This document shows positions 36,226 to 45,962 of a DNA stretch of 64,000 nucleotides, in pieces (position 1 is the stretch's first letter; every line of letters begins with the position of its first letter). This DNA is from an uncultured Bacteroides sp. (GTDB taxonomy: Bacteria > Bacteroidota > Bacteroidia > Bacteroidales > Bacteroidaceae). The stretch is from contig NZ_CASFWU010000003.1 in assembly GCF_949298305.1 (NCBI RefSeq), positions 1 through 64,000 of the forward strand, given 5' to 3'. The notes below the pieces were generated by a model. It searched no databases, had not been told where the DNA came from, and worked only from the letters and a program-made list of their open reading frames with translations. The translations under genes were made by a program, and so were the position numbers.

Positions 36226-37431
36226 ATGAACAGACTTGTTTGGAAACTCCTCCGCCAGCACATCAGCATCGGCCAACTGGCCGGATTCTTTCTGGCCAAC
36301 CTCTTCGGCATGACGATTGTCCTGCTGGGCATCCAGTTCTATCAGGACGTGCTGCCCATCTTCACCCAGGGCGACAGCTTCATGAAGAAGGAATACATCA
36401 TCGCCACCAAAAAGCTCAACCTGCTGAGCAACCTCACCGAGAGCGGAAACACCTTCAGCAACGACGAAGTGGAGAAACTGAAGCAGCAACCCTTCACCCG
36501 CAGCGTGGGAGCCTTCACCCCCTCGCTGTTCAAGGTTTCGGCCGGAATGGCCATGCAGGGGACGGGCATCCAGCTATCTACCGAAATGTTCTTCGAGTCC
36601 GTGCCCGACGAGTATGTAGACGTCAGCCTGGAGAGGTGGCATTTCGACAAGGACAGCCGCTCCATCCCCATCATCATTCCACGCAACTACTTGAACCTCT
36701 ATAACTTCGGCTTCGCCCAAAGCCGCAGCCTGCCCAAGCTGACCGAAGGGCTGATAGGACTGATACAGATGGACATCCTGATACGCGGCAACGGGCAGAC
36801 CGAACGCTACAAAGGCAACATCGTGGGCTTCTCCAACCGGCTGAACACCATTCTGGTGCCCCAGTCGTTCATGGACGAGGCCAACCGCCGCTTCGCTCCC
36901 GACAAGGAAGCCCATCCGTCGCGCCTGATTGTGGGAGTGAAGAATCCTGCCGACCCCGCCATCAGCCAATACTTCCAGCAGAACAGCTACGAGACCGAAG
37001 GCGACAGCCTGGACGCTGGCAAGACCACCCACTTCCTGCGCCTCATCACCGGCATCGTGCTGGGCGTGGGCCTGTTCATCAGCATCCTGTCCTTCTACAT
37101 CCTGATGCTGAGCATTTTCCTGCTGTTGCAGAAGAACACCGTCAAGCTGGAGGACCTGCTGCTCTTAGGCTACAGCCCCGCCCGGGTGGCCCTCCCCTAC
37201 AACCTGCTGACCACCGGGCTGAACCTGCTTGTGCTGCTGCTCGCCGTAGTGGGCACGCTTCAGGTGCGCCACCTCTACCTTCCCGTCTTGCAAGACCTGT
37301 TCCCCAGACTGGAAGAGGCCTCCTTGTGGCCAGCCGTCCTGACCGGCTTCCTGCTGTCAGCAGTTGTATCCGTCCTGAACATCCTAAGCATACGGAAGAA
37401 AATAAACGGCATCTGGAAGGGCCGGCACTGA
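36226..37431 (+). CDS. FtsX/MacB-like ABC transporter permease
   Basis: The 401-residue protein has one N-terminal membrane helix (about 18-40), a large periplasmic domain (about 45-265) and three C-terminal helices (about 270-300, 325-350, 365-390). This is the topology of type VII ABC (MacB, LolE, FtsX) permeases that move substrates in the periplasm. The C-terminal TVKLEDLLLLGYSPARVALP is the coupling region seen in these proteins. It pairs with the ATPase gene directly upstream. No MacA-like adaptor is nearby, so the substrate is open. Confidence 0.82.
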   Translation: MNRLVWKLLRQHISIGQLAGFFLANLFGMTIVLLGIQFYQDVLPIFTQGDSFMKKEYIIATKKLNLLSNLTESGNTFSNDEVEKLKQQPFTRSVGAFTPSLFKVSAGMAMQGTGIQLSTEMFFESVPDEYVDVSLERWHFDKDSRSIPIIIPRNYLNLYNFGFAQSRSLPKLTEGLIGLIQMDILIRGNGQTERYKGNIVGFSNRLNTILVPQSFMDEANRRFAPDKEAHPSRLIVGVKNPADPAISQYFQQNSYETEGDSLDAGKTTHFLRLITGIVLGVGLFISILSFYILMLSIFLLLQKNTVKLEDLLLLGYSPARVALPYNLLTTGLNLLVLLLAVVGTLQVRHLYLPVLQDLFPRLEEASLWPAVLTGFLLSAVVSVLNILSIRKKINGIWKGRH

Positions 37432-37443
37432 ATAGAAGGTGTT

Positions 37444-37531
37444 TCACCCAGTTGTGTACCCAGTACTTGCAAGGAAGTACTGGGGTACCTGCGTAAGCCT
37501 ACTCAAAGACTTGCAGGGAAGTACTGGAGTA
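37444..37531. repeat. Tandem array of 22-nt units (array F)
   Basis: Cores TGCAAG, TGCGTA and TGCAGG start at 37468, 37490 and 37512. The sequence CTTGCARGGAAGTACTGGRGTA occurs at 37466-37487 and again 44 bases later at 37510-37531. CAGTACTT / AAGTACTG (37461-37482) is a perfect hairpin. The array lies between the converging permease and sensor genes, where it may also end transcripts. Confidence 0.75.
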
Positions 37532-37580
37532 AGTGACAAAAAATCATCTGAACTATTACCAAGGATTGGTGAAAGACATC

Positions 37581-40500
37581 TCAAGAAGCACTCGAATCCC
37601 CACCGGAAATCTCTGATGAATCCTCCTCCTTCCCTTGATGCTTGTACATATAATCTTTGGGGGACATGCCATATCTCTCCTTGAACGAACTGGAGAAATG
37701 TGATAAATTGACATAACCGGTAGCATAGGCAATCTCAGAGATAGTCAGTTTCTTATCTTCGGCCAATAGAGTAGCCGCCTGCTGCAAGCGAATGTTTTTG
37801 ATAAAATCTCGAGCAGAAAGATTGGTCAGTTCTTTCAGTTTCCTATGGATATGTACCCTACTTAAGCCCACCTCATTCGCCAACATTTCAACATTCAGGT
37901 CAGGATCAGCCAAATGTTCATTCACCACTTTCATAACCTTCTCCATCAGCTTCTCGTCACCAGACTTTATTTCAATCTTCTCCATTTTGCTCTCTTGCTG
38001 CTGTGCCCCGCTAAACTTGTTACGAAGCAAACGTCGGTTGGAAATAAGATTGGCAATAACACCTTTTAATAATTCTGTATTAAATGGCTTTACGATGTAA
38101 GCATCTGCACCAATATCTATACCTTCCAGCTTATCCTCCGGTTTTGACTTGGCCGTCAGAAGGACAACTGGAACGTGGTTAACATTCGTATTCTGCTTTA
38201 TTTTACGACAAAGGGTCAGCCCATCCATCTCGGGCATCATAATATCACTTATAACCAGATCAGGAGCATCAGAAAGAACCAGTTCATAAGCTTCTTTACC
38301 ATTGCAGCACGTCTGTACCCTATATTCTCCCGAGAGTTCTTCCTTCAGATAAGCCCGTATTTCTTCCTCATCTTCCACCACCAGCACCTTCAAGCGAGTT
38401 TTAGCTTTCAAAGGTTTATCACTGCCGGTTTTCGTAGCTTCTTCATCCAAAGCCGGTTCGGAAGTAGGACGCATAGGCATCCCCGGTAAACTGTGTGTTA
38501 CTACAGTTTCTCCTGCACCCATTTCGAGTTCATCCGCCCTCAGGTGGGCTGCCCCCAACGGAATGCGGATAACGAAACGGCTGCCCGAAGTATCCTCACG
38601 ATTCTCTGCAAAGATTAAGCCATGATGCAGTTGTACCAGCGAGCGGGACAGATGCAGGCCGATGCCCGTACCGAAATTGGAATTGGTCACATCGTTGTTT
38701 ATCTGATAGAAACGTTCGAAAATCTGGTCTATCTTATCCTTATCTATGCCAATACCGTTGTCTGTCACCGTAATCTCGAAATATTCTTTCAGTGCATCCT
38801 TCCGCGAAGGGTCTTTTCCCGTAGTAAGCTTGACCTGAATCTCGCCCTCTTCGGGCGTGTACTTGAAAGCATTTGACAGAATGTTCATCAGAATCTTGTC
38901 AAAGTTGTTCAAGTCTATCCAGACTTTCAGTTGCGGCATGTCATGCACGAAGCTGAAGCGAATCTTCTTCTTTTTGGCCATATAGTCAAAAGTCAGCATC
39001 ACATCGTCAATAAAGCCTACCATATCTGTCTCACGGAACTTCATGAACATTTGCCCCTTATCCAGCTTTCGAATGTCCATCAACTGATTAATCAACCGCA
39101 GAATCCGTTGTGCATTCCAATAAATCATCAGATAGGTTTTGTGCAGTTCCGAATCCTTCTTGTCCGAAAGCAGTTTCTCAAGCGGATTGATAATCAACGT
39201 CATCGGAGTACGTATCTCATGAGAAATATTGATAAAGAACTGCAGTTTGGCCTCGTTTAATTGTTCTATGTGTTCACGCTTCATAATCTCGCGACGGTGA
39301 CGCATACGAGAATACAGATAATTCACAATGCCTGCCACCAGCAAGCCAAAGAGGATGACGTATATTAAATATGCCCACCAAGTTTCATACCAGGGAGGCG
39401 AAATAAGAATTTGAACCGCACGTACTTCGGAAGCTTGCCCGTGCAGCAAAGCCCTGACAGAAAACGTATATTTTCCCGGAGGAAGGTTGTTATAAGTCAC
39501 ACGGTTTACGCCAGGTTCCGTTGTCGACCACTGACGGCTCAGTTCCTCAATGCGATATTGATAGGAAATCTGCTCAGGCACATTATATTGTAAGGTTGAA
39601 AACACGATACTGAACGTATTGTCATCATGGGATAGCTGAAACTGCCGAGCATCCTGTACAATCCCATCGATAACCGCTTTCCCGCCAGAGAGTGTATTTT
39701 TATGTACAGGACGATTGAAAATGAAGAAATCGGTTATCCAGACTTGAATATCTTTTGAACCACTGTCGATGGCATCCGGCCAAAAGCTGGTAACACCGTT
39801 TACTCCACCAAAATAGATTTTGCCCGAACGGCCCTTAAAGAAAGCACCGTGCATAAATTCATTGCCCTGCAATCCATCGCCTACATAATAATTAATGAAA
39901 TGTCCTTCTGTCACATTATACTTACTGACACCCCAATAAGTGCTAATCCATATATTGGAATTTCCATCCTCACACAATCCACAAATTACATTATTGGGAA
40001 GGCCATCCTTTGTCGTAAATCTCTGCACTGTTGCACTTTTTTTATCAAACCGGAAAAGACCGTCGGTCGTACCGGCCCAAATGTTGCCACTCTCATCCTC
40101 CATCAGAACATAGCCTACACAATCTGTAATCAACAAATTCTTCTGCCCGTAATCCAGAAAACTTCCAGTAACCGGATTAAAACAGCTGATACCTTTGTAG
40201 TGAGCCAGCCAAATCATTCCCTCGCTGTCACAAAACAAATAATTCACCCAGTCATTAGCCAACTCATTGCGTGTCAAGTCTCCTTTCTCATCTTTAGACG
40301 ATTCATAATGCTTCAATTCACCTGTCTGCAAACTGTATTGATAAAATCCTGAGCCTAAAGTAGCCACATACAAGTTCTTTTGCCTATCCTCTGCAATAGC
40401 CAAGACTTTTTGTCCGGAAGTAGACGGCAAATATTCGCATTCCCCCGTTTGCCGATTCAACTTAGCCAACCCACGGGTATAAGAACCTAGCCACAAATTG

Positions 40501-41729
40501 CGGTCTGTATCTTCGTAAATGGACATCACAGTATTGGCTACCGAACGCGAAGAGACACCCGGACTGTAATGACGTATCCTTTTTCCATCTGACGTCAGTT
40601 CATAAATACCTTCATTATCCGTTCCTATCCACAAATGAGAGCCGCTGTCTTGGAAAATAGACATTACACATCCCTGCCCAATAGGATTATAATAAGTAGA
40701 TTTGCAACCGAAATAATCGAAGGGATTATCCTGCTTGGGTACCAGAACAATTCCTTTCTGAAATAATCCCAACCAAAGATTATCATCCTTGTCTTCCAAA
40801 ATAGCATGTATTTTACCAGAAGAAAAATCCAAAGGAGCAGCATTGATGGTAAAATTCTCCAGGCAATCGGATTGTGGATTGTAAATTTTAAGTCCCTGCC
40901 CGTCAGTCCCTACCAGCAGTCTGTCATCTGCCCATGCCAAGCAGTAAACCGAAATGACTTTCCGCCCCTCGCAAGGCACTTGAACGAAACGTTTCTTCGT
41001 CCTGTCATAACGCGAAAGTCCGTTTTTTTGAGTGCCAATAAACAGATTACCATTTTTATCTTCTATAATGGCAGAAACATAATTGTCATTGATTTCCGGA
41101 TATTTGAAAATCCGTATTTCCTTTGTATCGAGCGAATAACAAATCAATCCATCACCTTCGGTTCCTATCCAGATGTTTTGGTGCGAATCCTCGTACATGT
41201 TCACCTGGAAATTATAATTTGCCTGATGCAAGAGATTATCCGCTGATATACCTTCCATACGTGTCTCGTCCAAGCGGAACAGGCCTTGACCGGTAGTAGT
41301 CATCCAGATTTCACCGTTATGCAGTTCTATAATCTGAGTGACATGGGGAAACACTTGCCGTCCGCCACGCATCATCGGAATCTCTGAGAAGGTATCCGTC
41401 TCCCGATTATAAAGCATCAGACCGTCTATACATCCCACCATCAATCTTTGGCGAGTATCCTCAAAAAGAGTCCGTACATAATTGTTTTTAATGGAGGAAG
41501 TATCAGAAGATACATGGTAATAATTGGAAAAACGCATTCCATCAAAACGATTCAGTCCATACTCAGTCGCACTCCACACAAACCCACGACTGTCCTGAAA
41601 CAGCTGATTGACCATGCTGCTGGACAATCCATTCTCTGTTGAATAAAAACGACCGGTCTGGGCATGAACCTGCATACACCCCCAAAGCAACAAAAAACTT
41701 AAATAAAAAAGGCTATATATGTTCTTCAT
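37581..41729 (-). CDS. Hybrid two-component system sensor/regulator
   Basis: The 1382-residue single-chain regulator senses a sugar in the periplasm and activates nearby genes. A signal peptide (1-24) is followed by two-component propeller repeats (about 25-690), a Y_Y_Y domain (about 700-770) and a membrane helix (about 785-808). Then come the histidine kinase with FFINISHEIRTP (His about 837), an ATPase domain (NILSNAFKYTPEEG about 950; GTGIGLHLSR), a receiver with DLVISDIMMPEMDG (Asp about 1163) and an AraC-type helix-turn-helix (about 1275-1370). The ATG at 41729 opens the signal peptide. It is divergent from the sugar-use operon it probably controls. Confidence 0.95.
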   Translation of the reverse strand: MKNIYSLFYLSFLLLWGCMQVHAQTGRFYSTENGLSSSMVNQLFQDSRGFVWSATEYGLNRFDGMRFSNYYHVSSDTSSIKNNYVRTLFEDTRQRLMVGCIDGLMLYNRETDTFSEIPMMRGGRQVFPHVTQIIELHNGEIWMTTTGQGLFRLDETRMEGISADNLLHQANYNFQVNMYEDSHQNIWIGTEGDGLICYSLDTKEIRIFKYPEINDNYVSAIIEDKNGNLFIGTQKNGLSRYDRTKKRFVQVPCEGRKVISVYCLAWADDRLLVGTDGQGLKIYNPQSDCLENFTINAAPLDFSSGKIHAILEDKDDNLWLGLFQKGIVLVPKQDNPFDYFGCKSTYYNPIGQGCVMSIFQDSGSHLWIGTDNEGIYELTSDGKRIRHYSPGVSSRSVANTVMSIYEDTDRNLWLGSYTRGLAKLNRQTGECEYLPSTSGQKVLAIAEDRQKNLYVATLGSGFYQYSLQTGELKHYESSKDEKGDLTRNELANDWVNYLFCDSEGMIWLAHYKGISCFNPVTGSFLDYGQKNLLITDCVGYVLMEDESGNIWAGTTDGLFRFDKKSATVQRFTTKDGLPNNVICGLCEDGNSNIWISTYWGVSKYNVTEGHFINYYVGDGLQGNEFMHGAFFKGRSGKIYFGGVNGVTSFWPDAIDSGSKDIQVWITDFFIFNRPVHKNTLSGGKAVIDGIVQDARQFQLSHDDNTFSIVFSTLQYNVPEQISYQYRIEELSRQWSTTEPGVNRVTYNNLPPGKYTFSVRALLHGQASEVRAVQILISPPWYETWWAYLIYVILFGLLVAGIVNYLYSRMRHRREIMKREHIEQLNEAKLQFFINISHEIRTPMTLIINPLEKLLSDKKDSELHKTYLMIYWNAQRILRLINQLMDIRKLDKGQMFMKFRETDMVGFIDDVMLTFDYMAKKKKIRFSFVHDMPQLKVWIDLNNFDKILMNILSNAFKYTPEEGEIQVKLTTGKDPSRKDALKEYFEITVTDNGIGIDKDKIDQIFERFYQINNDVTNSNFGTGIGLHLSRSLVQLHHGLIFAENREDTSGSRFVIRIPLGAAHLRADELEMGAGETVVTHSLPGMPMRPTSEPALDEEATKTGSDKPLKAKTRLKVLVVEDEEEIRAYLKEELSGEYRVQTCCNGKEAYELVLSDAPDLVISDIMMPEMDGLTLCRKIKQNTNVNHVPVVLLTAKSKPEDKLEGIDIGADAYIVKPFNTELLKGVIANLISNRRLLRNKFSGAQQQESKMEKIEIKSGDEKLMEKVMKVVNEHLADPDLNVEMLANEVGLSRVHIHRKLKELTNLSARDFIKNIRLQQAATLLAEDKKLTISEIAYATGYVNLSHFSSSFKERYGMSPKDYMYKHQGKEEDSSEISGGDSSAS

Positions 41730-42067
41730 CCTACAAATTATCAAGATTGAAGTCCAAAGATAGGATTTATTCTTTAAAATAAAATATTTCAAAAACGTTT
41801 TTTCAATCTACAACATTGAATCACAAAAATCAGAAAGACAGTACTTATTACAATATCCGTTCGTACATTCCGACAGAAATAGAATTACAACATTTTGAAA
41901 TACAGGGAAAAACCATCCATAAGGGAATTGGAGAAGCAAACAAGAGTTAACAATTAGGTCCTTCCGACAAAATTAGCAATACCAACCATAACCGTATATT
42001 TTATCCTTTCAACCAACAGATTCGCAAAAAATCTCTTCAAGGTTCAATGATGTTATATGAGAGAAAG

Positions 42068-42082
42068 TTTATGTAACATAAA
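42068..42082. promoter_or_regulatory. TTTATGTAACATAAA dyad
   Basis: Seven-base perfect arms flank a central A. The dyad is placed midway between the sensor gene and the enzyme operon promoter. It could be a Crp/Fnr-type operator for catabolite control of the locus. No direct evidence ties it to either gene. Confidence 0.4.
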
Positions 42083-42406
42083 AGAAAGCAATCCGACAAT
42101 TGAGAAAACAATACACCCAAAGCTAATAAAGAAAAATCTTCAACACATTTCTGTTCCAAGTTTCACATCGGACAAAATAACAGACAAGAAGCGCACAGAT
42201 ATCCCTAATCCATATTAAAAAAAAGAATCTATTATGAGAAACAAGATGCCATGAAAAGGCTGTTTTTCCACAGCGACACCCCTTTTTGATACACAAAGCA
42301 GAATCGATGTACGATAAACAAAAGAAAATGTAACATACAGAGGCAATGTGTAACCCAGAAAAAGATTTGTGGTACGTCCTACAAACCGTTTTACAAAACA
42401 GATATC

Positions 42407-42414
42407 TATCTTTG
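42407..42414 (+). promoter_or_regulatory. -7 box of the xylan-type operon
   Basis: TATCTTTG matches the -7 consensus 24 bases before the ATG at 42438. The absence of a -33 TTTG suggests activation by the adjacent hybrid sensor. Confidence 0.6.
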
Positions 42415-42437
42415 TGTTCGTAAAAAGTCTTAAACTA

Positions 42438-44165
42438 ATGCCAATGATGACAACGAAAAACTATATATTTATTTTGCTTCTGTCTATCTTTGTGACAGGA
42501 ACGACATTTGCCCAAAACAGCATCCTACGAAAGCAAGGAAGCACTTCCCAGCTGGTGGTAGACGGTAAACCTTTCCTCATATTGGGAGGTGAATTGGGCA
42601 ACTCGTCCGCCTCATGTATCCCAGACATCGAACGCATATTCCCTAAACTTCAGCAAATTGGATTGAATACAGTTCTTGTCCCCGTATATTGGGATTTGAC
42701 GGAACCGACCGAAGGGAACTTCGACTTCACACTGACCGACCAGGCACTGAAATCTGCCCGCCAATGCAACCTGAAAATCATTTTCCTCTGGTTTGGCACC
42801 TGGAAGAACTCCATGAGCTGCTACGCGCCGCTCTGGTTCAAGAAGGACTATCAAAAATATCCCCGTTCATACACCCGCAACGGCAAGCCGTTGGAGATAG
42901 CCAGCGCATTCTCCGAGAACGTTTTCCAGGCAGACCATCGCGCTTTCAGCCAATGGCTGAAGCATCTGGCTACCGTTGACAAACACGACGGCACCGTTAT
43001 CATGATTCAAATAGAGAATGAAATCGGAATGTTGGAAGATGCCCGTGACCACTCGAAAGAAGCAAACCGCGCCTTTCATTCTCCTGTTCCCCAAGAACTG
43101 ACAAGTTATTTGCAGAAAAACAAAAAAGCACTTCACCCGCGTATGCTGGAAAAATGGAGCAGCCAAGGTTGCAAGACGAACGGGAACTGGGAGGAAATCT
43201 TCGGAAGCGGCATCGGAACAGACGAGATTTTTATGGCGTGGCACTATGCCCGATATGTAGAGAAGATGGCACAAACAGCCCGTTCCATCTTCAATGTTCC
43301 TCTTTATGTCAATGCGGCCATGAATAGCCGTGGACGGAAACCTGGCGAATATCCGTCGGCAGGTCCCTTGGCACACCTGATTGACGTTTGGCATTGCGGA
43401 GCCCCCAGCATTGACCTGTTGGCTCCCGACCTGTACGACCAAGGATTTGCCGGTTGGGTAGCCCAATACAAACGGCCCAACAATCCGTTGTTCATCCCGG
43501 AAACGAAATTAACAGACGACAACGGAGTGAGAGCCTTCTATGTCTTCGGCGAACATGACGCAATCGGCATCAGTCCGTTTTCCATTGAAGACTATCCAGA
43601 CACGCCCCATACTCCATTGTCGAAAAGTTATGCCAAGTTGAAAGAACTGATGCCTCTCATCACCCGATACCAAGGGAAAGGGGCGATGAAAGGATTGCTC
43701 TTCGACCAAGAGAACAAAGAACGTATTCTGACTGACGACGAACTGACAGTCACCTGCCGCCACTACTACACCCTCCCATGGGACGCACGTGCCACAGACG
43801 GTAGCCGATGGCCGGAAGGCGGAGGTTTACTGCTGAAATTGTCCAAAGACGAATATCTTGTTGCAGGCAGTGGAATTGTCGTAGAATTTGCAAAAAGCAC
43901 AGAGAAGCAATACGATAATCCTTCCCAAGCCTCATTGGGAGAAGACGGATTTGCAACCCGAGGTAATAACCAGGCCCCAAGCGCAAAGCAGTGGAAAGGT
44001 CTCCGTTGCGGTTTAGCCAGTGTGGATGAAGTGAAAGTAAACGGGGACGGAAGCATTGGCTATGTCCGCCGTCTGAACGGAGACCAAAGCCATCAAGGGA
44101 GACATGTCCGCATCCCGACAGATGACTTCAAGATACTACATGTCAAACTCTATGAATACCAATAA
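42438..44165 (+). CDS. GH35-type glycoside hydrolase with DUF5597 C-terminal domain
   Basis: The 575-residue exported protein (signal peptide to about residue 27, TGTTFAQ) has a family 35-like barrel. The acid/base motif IQIENEIG and the nucleophile motif LFIPETKLT are at the expected places. The C-terminal part (GGGLLLKLSKDEYLVAGSGI; RVRRLNGDQ-like end) matches the DUF5597 domain that accompanies some GH35 enzymes. It is the first gene of the operon. GH35 usually means beta-galactosidase, but in a glucuronoxylan context another beta-linked sugar is possible. The start is the first of three close ATGs (42438, 42444, 42447). Confidence 0.82.
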   Translation: MPMMTTKNYIFILLLSIFVTGTTFAQNSILRKQGSTSQLVVDGKPFLILGGELGNSSASCIPDIERIFPKLQQIGLNTVLVPVYWDLTEPTEGNFDFTLTDQALKSARQCNLKIIFLWFGTWKNSMSCYAPLWFKKDYQKYPRSYTRNGKPLEIASAFSENVFQADHRAFSQWLKHLATVDKHDGTVIMIQIENEIGMLEDARDHSKEANRAFHSPVPQELTSYLQKNKKALHPRMLEKWSSQGCKTNGNWEEIFGSGIGTDEIFMAWHYARYVEKMAQTARSIFNVPLYVNAAMNSRGRKPGEYPSAGPLAHLIDVWHCGAPSIDLLAPDLYDQGFAGWVAQYKRPNNPLFIPETKLTDDNGVRAFYVFGEHDAIGISPFSIEDYPDTPHTPLSKSYAKLKELMPLITRYQGKGAMKGLLFDQENKERILTDDELTVTCRHYYTLPWDARATDGSRWPEGGGLLLKLSKDEYLVAGSGIVVEFAKSTEKQYDNPSQASLGEDGFATRGNNQAPSAKQWKGLRCGLASVDEVKVNGDGSIGYVRRLNGDQSHQGRHVRIPTDDFKILHVKLYEYQ

Positions 44166-44211
44166 CAACACATACAATCAGCATATATTAACCCATAAAG
44201 ATATAAAAGGT

Positions 44212-45930
44212 ATGAAAATTGAATTGAGTTATAATAAGGTTAGGTTAGGAGTGGCAGCGCTGCTTTGCCTTTGCGCTACCCCCTGGGTAGAAGCAAAGGT
44301 AAAGCTGCCTGCTTTAATTTCAGACGGCATGGTGCTGCAACGCGAACAACCCGTCAAGCTGTGGGGAACAGCCGATGCAGGAGAAACCGTTGAGGTGAAG
44401 TTTCTGAAGAAGAGTGTAAAAAATGAAGGAAAAGTGTCTTTGCCTGCCGCAATGAAGGGCAGCAAGCTGAAAGCCTCTTACACCGCCGTCGCTGATGAAA
44501 GCGGCCAATGGAACATCGTGCTGCCTCCGCTGAAAGCCGGAGGTCCGTACCTGCTGCAAGTGAACGACATTGAATTGAAAGACATCCTGATAGGCGATGT
44601 ATGGCTCTGCTCCGGCCAGTCAAACATGGAACTGCCTGTAAATCGGGTAACCGATATGTTCGCTGACGAAATCCGTTCATACAACAACGACCGGATACGC
44701 CACATTATCGTACCTAAAGTATATAACTTCCACGCTCCTCAGGACGACATGCCTCAGACAAGCTGGAAACCACTGACACAGGAAAACGTAATGGATTTCT
44801 CGGCTTTGGCCTATTTCTATGCCAAAGCACTTTATGAAAAGACCGGCGTACCCGTGGGACTTATCAACTCCAGCTGGGGCGGTACACCCGTCGAAGCATG
44901 GATTAGCGAAGAAGGACTGAAAGAGTTTCCGCTCTACATCAACGACAAGCGCCAATATGAAGACGATGCCTATTGCGACCATATTAAAAAGGTAGAAGGC
45001 GAAAGCTTCTACCGCTGGAACCTTGCGCTCTACAAGGGCGATCCCGGATTGCACGAGGCAAAACCTTGGTATGCTGCCGACTACGATGACTCGGGTTGGA
45101 AATCCGTAGAGATGTTCTCCGCCGAATGGGGCTCGAACGGACTGAATCCGATAGGAGGTTCACACTGGTTCCGCAAAGAAGTGGAAATTCCTCAAAGCTG
45201 GAATGGCAAGGAAGCCGTTCTGCGCCTGGGCTGCATTGTTGATGCAGATTCGGTTTACGTAAACGGACAGTTTGTGGGAACCACCAGCTACCAATATCCG
45301 CCCCGCATCTACCGGATTCCTGCCGGATTGCTGAAAGCGGGCAAAAACAATGTCACGATTCGCCTTATCAGCAACGGAGGCTATCCTCAGTTTGTCAAAG
45401 AGAAACCCTATAAAATCATCTGCACACCCACAGAAGGGAAGCAGGAAGAAGTAAGCCTGGAAGGAAACTGGAAATACCGCCTTGGAGCACCGATGCCCAA
45501 CGCTCCCAGCATGATGTTCTTCTGCTACAAGCCCGTATGTCTGTACAATGCCATGATATCACCCTTACGCAACTACTCAATCAGAGGTGCCATCTGGTAT
45601 CAGGGAGAATCGAACGTATCACGTCGTAACGAATATACAGCATTGCTCACCGCCATGATAGCCGACTGGCGCCGCACCTTCCAGAACGAAGAATTGCCGT
45701 TCTACATCGTAGAATTGGCCGATTTTCTCTCCAAGGATGACATCGGCGGACGTAAGGCCTGGGCCGAGATGCGCCAGGAACAGGCCAAGGCCGCACAAAG
45801 CAACAGCCATGCCACACTGATCAAGAACAGCGACCTGGGTGAGTGGAACGACATCCATCCGCTGGACAAGAAGACGCTGGGTGGACGTGTGGCAGATGCC
45901 GTATGGAAAGACATGAATCAATCGAAATAA
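44212..45930 (+). CDS. SGNH-fold carbohydrate esterase (sialate O-acetylesterase type)
   Basis: The 572-residue exported enzyme has a signal peptide (about 1-27, ending VEA) and the catalytic serine motif LCSGQSNMELPV, the oxyanion-hole region SSWGGTPVEAW and GAIWYQGESN. The Asp-His pair is in LGEWNDIHPLDKKTLG. A galactose-binding-like jelly-roll domain (about 285-410; WFRKEVEIPQSW, DADSVYVNGQFVG) is inserted in the middle. Annotated relatives are called sialate O-acetylesterases, but in xylan loci they remove acetyl groups from xylo-oligosaccharides. Here that is inferred from the neighbours. The ATG at 44212 starts the signal peptide. Confidence 0.87.
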   Translation: MKIELSYNKVRLGVAALLCLCATPWVEAKVKLPALISDGMVLQREQPVKLWGTADAGETVEVKFLKKSVKNEGKVSLPAAMKGSKLKASYTAVADESGQWNIVLPPLKAGGPYLLQVNDIELKDILIGDVWLCSGQSNMELPVNRVTDMFADEIRSYNNDRIRHIIVPKVYNFHAPQDDMPQTSWKPLTQENVMDFSALAYFYAKALYEKTGVPVGLINSSWGGTPVEAWISEEGLKEFPLYINDKRQYEDDAYCDHIKKVEGESFYRWNLALYKGDPGLHEAKPWYAADYDDSGWKSVEMFSAEWGSNGLNPIGGSHWFRKEVEIPQSWNGKEAVLRLGCIVDADSVYVNGQFVGTTSYQYPPRIYRIPAGLLKAGKNNVTIRLISNGGYPQFVKEKPYKIICTPTEGKQEEVSLEGNWKYRLGAPMPNAPSMMFFCYKPVCLYNAMISPLRNYSIRGAIWYQGESNVSRRNEYTALLTAMIADWRRTFQNEELPFYIVELADFLSKDDIGGRKAWAEMRQEQAKAAQSNSHATLIKNSDLGEWNDIHPLDKKTLGGRVADAVWKDMNQSK

Positions 45931-45962
45931 CAGAATTAAAATAAACAAAGCTCTAATTATTT

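Larger units (their letters stand above)
41730..42437. other. AT-rich divergent control region of the carbohydrate locus
   Basis: About 700 bases without a gene separate the sensor and the first enzyme gene. A perfect 15-base dyad TTTATGTAACATAAA lies at 42068-42082, similar in core to other dyads in the window, with a further TGTAACATA at about 42330. The -7 box TATCTTTG at 42407-42414 serves the enzyme operon and has no TTTG upstream, as expected for a promoter that needs an activator. Confidence 0.65.
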
